From assembly GCA_024689525.1 (NCBI GenBank), contig JAILDI010000205.1, positions 1 to 5,047 on the forward strand: a stretch of 5,047 nucleotides of DNA. The letters are read 5' to 3'. Source of the stretch: Bacteroidales bacterium (GTDB taxonomy: Bacteria > Bacteroidota > Bacteroidia > Bacteroidales > UBA932). Made by a program: the position numbers and the translations under genes. The notes beneath the pieces were generated by a model. That model searched no databases and was not told where the DNA came from. It worked only from the letters and a program-made list of their open reading frames with translations. How positions within the stretch are numbered: position 1 is the first letter of the stretch; every line of letters starts with the position of its first letter. Below, one piece after another: positions 1-5,047 of this stretch.

Positions 1-1
1 T

Positions 2-1852
2 ACCGTCAGCGTCAATTACAAGTACACGGATACGGATTCCGGCACTCGGGCGGACAGGACCACCTATCAAGAAGACGGGAACCTGTCATCCACAACGGAA
101 GACATCGGTAAATCCTATGCTCACGGGCTGTCCGCCAACATGGAATTCGAGAAGGAAACAGGCAAGGTCTGGTTCCACCTTCGTCCTGATTTCCGTTACA
201 ATAGAGCAGATTCCTATGAGAGCAACCAGGCGGAGATCAGCCGTGAAGGAAGTTTCGTAAACAGATCCACTGGCACCACCCACAGTCTTTCGGAAAGGAA
301 AAACGCATATTTTGATGCCGACGTGACTTTCCGCGAGATAGGTGGCAAACAAAACCGAACCCTCCAGCTGGCGATTGATCCCTATTACAGCAGAAATGAC
401 GGGGAAAGCCTGGAGTCTTCCCTCCTGACTACAAATGCCGGAGATGAAACCCGCTCGATGACCTACCACTCTAACGGCCTGTCGTATGGGATGGACGGGA
501 GTGTCCGGTACACGGAACCTATTGGAGAGAAGTGGACGTTATCCGCCCAGGCACAATATGACTGGTCTCGTTCGGATGACATTCGGGATGCATTCGATGA
601 GGCTGGCAGAAATGACTACTACTCCTCTGAAAGCAAGTCCGACTATCTGGAACAGCGATATGATTTGACTGCACAGTACAAGTTCGGACAAGGCAGCTGG
701 GTTACTTTTGGCGGCCGGGCCATCGGGATTCTCAACGAAACCTTCTCCAAAAGCTATGGGATAGAGGAGACAACGGGGAAAGATGAGTGGAACTGGTTCT
801 TTGCGCCCTCTCTCCGTTTCCAGTATGCAAAAGGAAATGACCGGATAACACTTTCCGCTTACGGATATGGAAGGCAGCCTTCCTCCTCCCTGATGCTCCC
901 GGTTTTGGGTATTAGGAATCCATCGCGTCTGAGCCTTGGAAACGTCTATCTGAAGCCTTATTCATATACCTTCATAAGTTCGAATTGGACCAGGAATAAT
1001 CGGGAAAAGTTCTCTACGCTTTATGTTTATCTGTCTGGTCAGGTGAATAACAATCCCATTGTTTCCGCGCTCTGGTATGATAGCGACGGCATTATGTATT
1101 CCATCCCTGTGAATGCTATAAAACCGAGCCTGACATCCAACCTGGTTGTAAACTATACTACGCCCCTGGACGCCAAAAAACTTTGGTCCCTGACCTTGAG
1201 CGGTGGCGCCGGTTATTCTTCCTCCATCAGCTATCAGGCAAAGACAACGCTCCCGGCACTTGATAAAGATACGTTTGATTATTCAGCGTTTATGACCGAC
1301 TTCTGGGGAAATGCCGACGGTGACCAATTCTATGGAGGACAGAGCGGCTTTGCAGAGAGCAGGACACGTTCCTTCAGCCCTTCGGCCGGTTTCTCAGTGA
1401 AGTACAATCCAGACCATTGGTCTGTAAGCGCGGGAGCCAGGACCGCCGGCCGCATTGCCCGTTACTCATTGAATCCCAAGGCCAACTTGAATACGCTGGA
1501 CACCAGGTTTACTGCGAGTGGCACATATACCACCAAACACGAATTTGAATTCAATTCTGATATTGCCTACGTGTTCTACAAAGGCTATGCGGCAGGCTAT
1601 GGCCAACCTGAATGGCAATGGAATGCGGAGATCTCAAAGAATATCGGTGCCTTCAATTTAAGTGTTAAGGTTCATGACATCCTGAACCAGACCCGGAACC
1701 TCACGCATACTGTAACCGCCAACTATGAGGAGGATTCCTATCGGCTCATAATGGGAAGGTACATTCTCTTCGGTGTGAAATGGAACTTCGGCAAGATGAA
1801 TGCCGCCCATAGTGCACGGGCGCAACAGGCTGCGTTCAATATGATATTCTGA
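2..1852 (+). CDS. Outer membrane beta-barrel protein (OMP_b-brl_3 / TonB-receptor-like), C-terminal part
   Basis: The frame is open from base 2, so the gene enters from upstream and 616 C-terminal residues are visible; the methionine at base 140 is internal. The translation is one long series of alternating polar and aromatic/hydrophobic stretches with many Tyr, Trp, Ser, Asn and Gly, as in amphipathic outer membrane strands. Near the C-terminus are VHDILNQ (visible residues 557-563) and GRYILFGVKWNFG (585-597), which match the closing strands of the Bacteroidetes 'outer membrane beta-barrel family' proteins. Those proteins usually run to about 750-950 residues with an N-terminal carboxypeptidase-regulatory-like domain and a plug, both of which would lie outside the window. 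About 19 residues follow the last strand (tail ending FNMIF), slightly longer than a barrel ending directly on its final aromatic residue. Family members are thought to transport or bind ligands at the outer membrane; the ligand here cannot be inferred. No SusD-like or regulatory partner follows it, and the next gene is convergent. Confidence 0.85.
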   Translation, partial: TVSVNYKYTDTDSGTRADRTTYQEDGNLSSTTEDIGKSYAHGLSANMEFEKETGKVWFHLRPDFRYNRADSYESNQAEISREGSFVNRSTGTTHSLSERKNAYFDADVTFREIGGKQNRTLQLAIDPYYSRNDGESLESSLLTTNAGDETRSMTYHSNGLSYGMDGSVRYTEPIGEKWTLSAQAQYDWSRSDDIRDAFDEAGRNDYYSSESKSDYLEQRYDLTAQYKFGQGSWVTFGGRAIGILNETFSKSYGIEETTGKDEWNWFFAPSLRFQYAKGNDRITLSAYGYGRQPSSSLMLPVLGIRNPSRLSLGNVYLKPYSYTFISSNWTRNNREKFSTLYVYLSGQVNNNPIVSALWYDSDGIMYSIPVNAIKPSLTSNLVVNYTTPLDAKKLWSLTLSGGAGYSSSISYQAKTTLPALDKDTFDYSAFMTDFWGNADGDQFYGGQSGFAESRTRSFSPSAGFSVKYNPDHWSVSAGARTAGRIARYSLNPKANLNTLDTRFTASGTYTTKHEFEFNSDIAYVFYKGYAAGYGQPEWQWNAEISKNIGAFNLSVKVHDILNQTRNLTHTVTANYEEDSYRLIMGRYILFGVKWNFGKMNAAHSARAQQAAFNMIF

Positions 1853-2092
1853 CAGGGGCTTTCATAAGCGGTAAAACATAAATACTGACAAGAACTGCCG
1901 TCATCCCGGATTGAAGAAGTTTTCGGTGAGGACGGCGTGGCAGGAGGTGTGGCGGAGGAGGTAGAAGTCGGCTTCCTGGTCGGGGTCGGCGTCGGTGTAG
2001 TCGGTGCGGAGGCGATGGCCGGGGAAAGGTAAGACATTGCGCGCACGCGAGAAATCCCCATTTTTAGCGATTTTACGGGAGCGAAGCGACTT
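1853..2092. other. Convergent intergenic region between the barrel gene and the LysR gene
   Basis: This 240-base spacer separates two genes that end towards each other. Bases 1853-1900 are plain AT-rich sequence with no gene. Bases 1901-2026 hold the amidase remnant. Bases 2027-2092 show AGCGA three times (2066-2070, 2080-2084, 2085-2089) and a GC-rich run around 2037-2050. I looked for a stem followed by a T-run on either strand to end the two transcripts and found none that I would call a terminator. Confidence 0.6.
1901..2026 (-). pseudogene. Remnant of a Bacteroidales N-acetylmuramoyl-L-alanine amidase (Amidase_3-like), C-terminal fragment
   Basis: Read on the minus strand from about 2026 down to a TGA at 1901-1903, this stretch encodes 41 residues including RLRTDYTDADPDQEADFY and then CHAVLTENFFNPG. 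From memory of the family, intact Bacteroidales amidases carry very similar blocks (R-x-R-T-D-Y-T-D-x-D-P-D, then an F-Y-x-L-R/K-x-T-x-C-P-A-V-L-T-E-N-F-F block); the Glu in TEN corresponds to a conserved catalytic or metal-site Glu of Amidase_3. Of the 39 codons from 2026 to 1910, 35 end in G or C, a strong sign of recent coding history. It lacks an in-frame ATG and the N-terminal part with the zinc-binding His and Glu, and it stops just after NFF, where intact proteins continue. The usual Pro after Cys is His here. It is therefore best called a decayed fragment with no expected activity. The 5' limit is approximate: the frame stays open up to the lysR stop codon, but residues before FPGH show no clear similarity. 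Confidence 0.7.
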
Positions 2093-2986
2093 TTATCCCA
2101 AAGTCTGATTAAAGGAATTGTTCTCCTTCCGGAGCTCCACGAGCTTCTGCGCTGCGTTCTGGTGATAGCTACCTTTCAGGTAGTGGTAGCAGCTGTCCAT
2201 GCGGCCATCGGGGTGGCCTATGGGAACAGCCTCGAACCCATGCACCTGGTTGATGGCTTCTTCCGACAGGATGGTCACCAGCGGGCTGCTGCCCACAAGG
2301 TCAAGGAGGGAACGGACACTGTTGATTTCCAAACGGATGTCCAGATTTACGTTCTGTGCAAACAGGACATCCTCCAGCGTGTCACGCGCCTGAAGACCCT
2401 TGGACGGCAAGGCAAGCGGGAAGCGGGAGAGGTCCTGGACCGATACTTCCTTACCCACTCCCTTCAACTCTCCGACACGCCCGACCAGGCAAAGTCGGCT
2501 CTGGAACAGCAGATGGGACTCGATACGTTCATCTCCGAGCGGCGATTTATAGGTAAGGGCCACATCCAGATCCCTGTCCAGCAACTTCTGCCATAAATCT
2601 TCTTTTGATGTGATTACCAGATCCAGCCTGATACGCGGATACTTTCTGAAAAAGTCCAGGACCGTCTGCTTGAGCAGCGGGCCGAAAGAATACGTCGCTC
2701 CCACGCTGAGCGTCCCCACTTTGAGCGCCTTCACATCCCGGATCCGTTCAGCCCCCGCCCGTGCCTCTTCCAGAACCTGCACGGCGCAGGGGTAGAATTG
2801 CTCGCCGTAATCGCTCAGGGTAACATGCCGGGTATCTCGCGTCAGCAGTTCCACGCCCAGCTCCTCCTCCAGTTTCTGAATCTGTTGGGAAATGGTGCTC
2901 TGAGTGATAAAAAGCGATTTGGAGGCCAGGGAAAAGCTGCCCAGACGCCCGACCTCCACAAAATATTTCAATTGCCGTAATTCCAT
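2093..2986 (-). CDS. LysR-type transcriptional regulator
   Basis: This gene encodes a 297-residue DNA-binding regulator of normal LysR length. Residues 1-60 are the classic winged helix-turn-helix: MELRQLKYFVEV at the start, then SFSLASKSLFITQSTISQQI (17-36), with QSTISQQIQKLEEELG around the recognition helix and linker and the characteristic L-L-T-R-D (47-51). From about residue 90 to 290 follows the periplasmic-binding-protein-like effector domain, beginning LKVGTLSVGATYSFGPLL. I chose the ATG at 2984-2986 because LysR proteins begin within a residue or two of this M-E-L-R-Q-L motif; the ATG at 3017-3019 would add 11 unrelated residues, and its first codons overlap a TATATTTG promoter box. 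The gene is divergent from the YidE-type transporter, so by the usual LysR layout it probably controls that operon and itself in response to a small metabolite. The effector cannot be read from the sequence. Confidence 0.93.
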   Translation of the reverse strand: MELRQLKYFVEVGRLGSFSLASKSLFITQSTISQQIQKLEEELGVELLTRDTRHVTLSDYGEQFYPCAVQVLEEARAGAERIRDVKALKVGTLSVGATYSFGPLLKQTVLDFFRKYPRIRLDLVITSKEDLWQKLLDRDLDVALTYKSPLGDERIESHLLFQSRLCLVGRVGELKGVGKEVSVQDLSRFPLALPSKGLQARDTLEDVLFAQNVNLDIRLEINSVRSLLDLVGSSPLVTILSEEAINQVHGFEAVPIGHPDGRMDSCYHYLKGSYHQNAAQKLVELRKENNSFNQTLG

Positions 2987-3006
2987 AACCGATACTGATT
3001 TACCTG

Positions 3007-3014
3007 CAAATATA
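3007..3014 (-). promoter_or_regulatory. Candidate -7 box for the LysR gene (TATATTTG)
   Basis: On the minus strand this reads TATATTTG, an exact match to the Bacteroidetes primary-sigma -7 consensus TAnnTTTG. It lies 20 bases upstream of the chosen lysR ATG, giving a short leader. No TTTG -33 element is seen at the expected 19-21 base spacing, so the match rests on the -7 box and its position. It supports the start at 2986 over the ATG at 3019. Confidence 0.5.
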
Positions 3015-3024
3015 GCCATATTTA

Positions 3025-3050
3025 TCGATATTGCATATTAATTGTATCGA
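3025..3050. promoter_or_regulatory. Candidate LysR operator: inverted repeat TCGATA-N14-TATCGA
   Basis: Six-base arms at 3025-3030 and 3045-3050 are exact reverse complements, spaced by 14 AT-rich bases, and the left arm lies inside a TATCGATA palindrome (3023-3030). LysR regulators typically bind imperfect AT-rich dyads in the shared promoter region of a divergent pair, and this one sits between the two outward-facing -7 boxes, just upstream of the lysR promoter. The base composition is AT-rich, so a chance dyad is possible. Confidence 0.35.
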
Positions 3051-3092
3051 AATAAACCATATTCATCAATAAAAGCGGATGCATTTAATACC

Positions 3093-3100
3093 TACCTTTG
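3093..3100 (+). promoter_or_regulatory. Candidate -7 box for the transporter operon (TACCTTTG)
   Basis: TACCTTTG followed by CG matches the Bacteroidetes TAnnTTTG -7 consensus exactly. It ends 8 bases before the ATG at 3109, so transcription would start at or within a few bases of the start codon and the mRNA would be nearly leaderless. No good TTTG -33 box is visible upstream. If correct, the earlier in-frame ATG at 3079 lies upstream of the transcript and cannot be the start. Confidence 0.5.
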
Positions 3101-3108
3101 CGTCCGAT

Positions 3109-4782
3109 ATGATGGACCTTCTTACAAACAGAGATACCGCCAGTGCAATTTTCATTCTGGCAATCGTAATAGCCTCGGGGCTTTTCCTGGGCAAATTCAA
3201 GGTCAAGGGCATCTCCCTTGGCTCCACATGGATCTTGTTCATGGGCATCCTGCTCGGACATATGGGCCTGCGGATCAACCCCGTGATGCTGTCGTTCATA
3301 AAAGATTTCGGACTGATCCTCTTTGTCTTCGCCATAGGCCTGCAGGTGGGCCCGGGCTTCTTCCATTCATTCCGGAAAGACGGTCTTCCCATGAACCTGA
3401 TGGCCATTGGACTGGTGCTGCTGGCCGTTCTGACAACATACATCATCCACCTTGTCAGCGGAGAGAATCTCGGCATAATGACCGGCATAATGTCGGGCGC
3501 CGTTACCAATACACCCGGCCTTGGCGCCGCCCAGCAGACGCTCACGGATGCCGCCGAGGCATCGCCGGACACCACTGCCGCGGGTGCCGGCATCGCATCG
3601 GCCTACGCCGTAGCCTATCCTCTTGGAGTGCTTGGAGCAATCGCCGTCCTGCTGCTGTCCAAAGCCATTTTCAAGGTGAATATCGACAAGGAAAAAGAGC
3701 ATGCCTCAAAAGGCGATGACGAAGAGGGGAGTGCCTACCGTCTTGCCTGCCAGGTGGAGAATCCGGCACTTTTCGGCAAAACCATACACGACATCATAGG
3801 CGAAGAGAATGCCGACCATCTGGTCATCGCCCGGATGAAGCGCGACGATGAGGTATTCTTCCCGGATCTGGACCTTCCCCTCATGGAAGGAGACCGGCTT
3901 CTTATCGTCACCGATATCCAGCACAAGGACAAAGTCCGCATCATCTTCGGGGAGGAACTCCCTGTGGATATGAAGGAGTGGCAGCAGAGCGGCACCCGCC
4001 TGGTGTCGTCGCGCCTTTCCATCACAAAATCGTCCCTTACCGGGAAAAGCCTCCGCAAGCTTGACGTACGCCGCAAATACGGAGTCACCGTTACTCGCAT
4101 CGTGCGCTCCGGCGTGGATCTGCAGGCCGATGCCGACCTTATCCTCCAGATGGGCGACAGCATAAAGGTCGTGGGCTCGCAGGAAGGCATCGAGCGGCTG
4201 GCCAAGCTCGTCGGCAACCAGCCCGAGTCGCTGCACAAGCCCAACCTTGTGCCGATTTTCTTCGGCATCGCACTTGGCGTCGCACTGGGCACTCTCCCTA
4301 TCCGCTTCCCGTCAATGCCCCAGCCGCTGAAGCTCGGCCTCGCCGGTGGCCCGCTCATCGTGGCCATTCTCCTCGGGCACTTCGGCCCCAAGCTGAGGAT
4401 TACCACCTACACAGCCCTCAGCGCCAACCTCATGATACGTGAGCTGGGCATTTCGCTCTTCATGGCGGCAGTCGGACTTGGCGCAGGGAAAACCTTCGTT
4501 GCCTCACTTTTGGGCGGCGGATACATGTGGGTGCTCTACGGAGCCATCATCACTCTGGTTCCGATGACTGTAATCGCCCTGCTTGCCCGCTGGGTGATGA
4601 AGATGGATTTCTTCAAGATTTGCGGCCTGCTTGCCGGAGGCACCACCGATCCGGCCCTTCTTTCCTTCGCCGAACAGATGTACGGCAGCGGGAGGATTGC
4701 AGTGAATTACGCGACGGTATACCCCCTCACCATGTTCCTGCGTGTGGTAGCCGCCCAGGTTTTGATTATGATAATGCTCTAA
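3109..4782 (+). CDS. YidE-type putative transporter, aspartate:alanine exchanger (AAEX) family with two TrkA_C domains
   Basis: This 557-residue inner membrane protein has the full layout of the YidE/YbjL duplication family. The N-terminal membrane half (about 1-190) holds five or six hydrophobic segments with GLQVGPG (77-83) and TNTPGLG (133-139). Two cytoplasmic TrkA_C/RCK_C domains follow, at about 210-285 and 298-370. The C-terminal membrane half (about 379-557) includes LKLGLAGGPLIVAILLGHFG, GGTTDPALL (510-518) and NYATVYPLTMFLR. These blocks closely resemble E. coli YidE as I remember it, including a TDP motif in the second half where the first half has TNTP. Family members exchange small organic anions; AspT swaps aspartate for alanine, but the YidE substrate is not established, so the substrate here is unknown. 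I chose the ATG at 3109 (3112 is equally possible) because the TACCTTTG promoter box overlaps the N-terminus of the longer form from 3079. The stop codon is 3 bases before the next gene, indicating co-transcription. Confidence 0.9.
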   Translation: MMDLLTNRDTASAIFILAIVIASGLFLGKFKVKGISLGSTWILFMGILLGHMGLRINPVMLSFIKDFGLILFVFAIGLQVGPGFFHSFRKDGLPMNLMAIGLVLLAVLTTYIIHLVSGENLGIMTGIMSGAVTNTPGLGAAQQTLTDAAEASPDTTAAGAGIASAYAVAYPLGVLGAIAVLLLSKAIFKVNIDKEKEHASKGDDEEGSAYRLACQVENPALFGKTIHDIIGEENADHLVIARMKRDDEVFFPDLDLPLMEGDRLLIVTDIQHKDKVRIIFGEELPVDMKEWQQSGTRLVSSRLSITKSSLTGKSLRKLDVRRKYGVTVTRIVRSGVDLQADADLILQMGDSIKVVGSQEGIERLAKLVGNQPESLHKPNLVPIFFGIALGVALGTLPIRFPSMPQPLKLGLAGGPLIVAILLGHFGPKLRITTYTALSANLMIRELGISLFMAAVGLGAGKTFVASLLGGGYMWVLYGAIITLVPMTVIALLARWVMKMDFFKICGLLAGGTTDPALLSFAEQMYGSGRIAVNYATVYPLTMFLRVVAAQVLIMIML

Positions 4783-4785
4783 GAT

Positions 4786-5047
4786 ATGAAAAAGACTATT
4801 GTTCCCGCTGCCCTCACATTATTGGCAGCAGTATCATGCAATGAAACAAAATCCCCATTTACCCGCAGCGTAGCAGACTATGCCGTGGTCACCATCGAAG
4901 CCCCCGACCTGAGCGGCATCACCGAAAACGGCAAAGAGGTGCTTAACCTCTACCGCTTCGCCGCAGACGAGGTGGACGCCATCTATTGGGAGCAGTATTT
5001 CGGCGACAAGGAGGCCCTGCTTGACGGTATCACCGACCCTGTCCAGA
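4786..5047 (+). CDS. Lipoprotein, probable M49 (dipeptidyl-peptidase III-like) metallopeptidase, N-terminal part
   Basis: The gene starts 3 bases after the transporter stop and runs off the window after 87 codons. Residues 1-18 form a lipoprotein signal: MKK, a hydrophobic run, then AAVSC with the lipidated Cys at 18. The residues after Cys (NETKS) are not the acidic run of a Bacteroidetes surface-export signal, so a periplasm-facing location is somewhat more likely. The mature part begins VADYAVVTIEAPDLSGIT and continues with EVDAIYWEQYFGDKEALLDG. This arrangement (an ADYA strand, a helix, then a Trp/Phe-rich helix ending in GDKEALL) resembles my memory of Bacteroidetes peptidase family M49 proteins, often annotated as dipeptidyl-peptidase 3 or Zn-dependent hydrolase. 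The deciding zinc motif (HExxxH plus a downstream EExxAD-type motif) would lie beyond the window, so the family call is tentative, while the lipoprotein call is firmer. Co-transcription with an amino/organic acid transporter would suit peptide use. Confidence 0.6.
   Translation, partial: MKKTIVPAALTLLAAVSCNETKSPFTRSVADYAVVTIEAPDLSGITENGKEVLNLYRFAADEVDAIYWEQYFGDKEALLDGITDPVQ

Noticed and set aside
1738..2061. 107-residue minus-strand frame rich in Pro and Thr overlapping the barrel gene end and the spacer
   Set aside because: It is the frameshifted reading of the amidase remnant (its Pro/Thr run comes from GAC/CCC/ACC codons read out of frame) and then runs antisense into the barrel gene. It has no protein-like composition of its own.
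2052..2063. AAATCCCCATTT occurs here and again at 4849-4860
   Set aside because: A 12-base match with unrelated flanks, one copy inside a coding sequence, is most likely chance and has no supporting structure.
2162..2596. 144-residue plus-strand frame opposite the LysR gene
   Set aside because: It is antisense to the conserved effector domain of the LysR protein and shows no recognisable domain.
3079..3108. Longer transporter start at ATG 3079 (adds MHLIPTFASD)
   Set aside because: The extra codons contain the TACCTTTG promoter box and match no part of the family N-terminus. The ATG at 3109 gives the usual short lead before the first membrane segment.
3066..4406. Several long antisense frames across the transporter gene
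   Set aside because: They are shadows of a G/C-ending-codon-rich gene, have no recognisable domains, and lie opposite a clearly conserved protein.
4636..4662. TDP motif in the second membrane half where the first half has TNTP, at first sight a degenerate signature
   Set aside because: YidE-type proteins normally carry a TDP motif at this place, so it marks the subfamily and is not damage.

Overview
The window looks like a chromosomal segment of a Bacteroidota member, most likely a Bacteroidales gut-type organism. The evidence is an OMP_b-brl_3-type outer membrane barrel protein, no Shine-Dalgarno sequences at the gene starts, two -7 boxes matching the Bacteroidetes TAnnTTTG promoter motif, and a lipoprotein start followed by what looks like a peptidase N-terminus. 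I cannot name a genus from sequence alone.

Layout. Positions 1-1852 (+) hold the C-terminal 616 residues of a large outer membrane beta-barrel protein whose N-terminus lies upstream of the window. Positions 1853-2092 are a convergent intergenic space. It is not empty: on the minus strand, about 1901-2026, it carries a 42-codon remnant of a Bacteroidales-type N-acetylmuramoyl-L-alanine amidase. The remnant still has strong coding-style codon use, but it has no start codon and no N-terminal two thirds. Positions 2093-2986 (-) are a complete LysR-type regulator. A short divergent intergenic region (2987-3108) contains two outward-facing -7 boxes and a TCGATA-N14-TATCGA inverted repeat that could be the LysR operator. 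Positions 3109-4782 (+) are a complete YidE-type transporter of the aspartate:alanine exchanger (AAEX) family, with two membrane halves flanking two TrkA_C/RCK_C domains. Three bases later a lipoprotein gene starts (4786, +) and runs off the end. Its N-terminus resembles Bacteroidetes M49 (dipeptidyl-peptidase III-like) metallopeptidases.

How the genes may work together. The transporter and the lipoprotein form a tight two-gene (or longer) operon, divergent from the LysR gene. The usual reading is that the LysR protein senses a small metabolite and controls both its own gene and the operon. A transporter for small organic or amino acids paired with an envelope peptidase would suit peptide or amino-acid use, but the substrate of this transporter type is not established. 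The barrel gene belongs to a separate transcription unit. Apart from the amidase remnant the window is ordinary, and I found no convincing new system, CRISPR array, RNA gene or insertion sequence.
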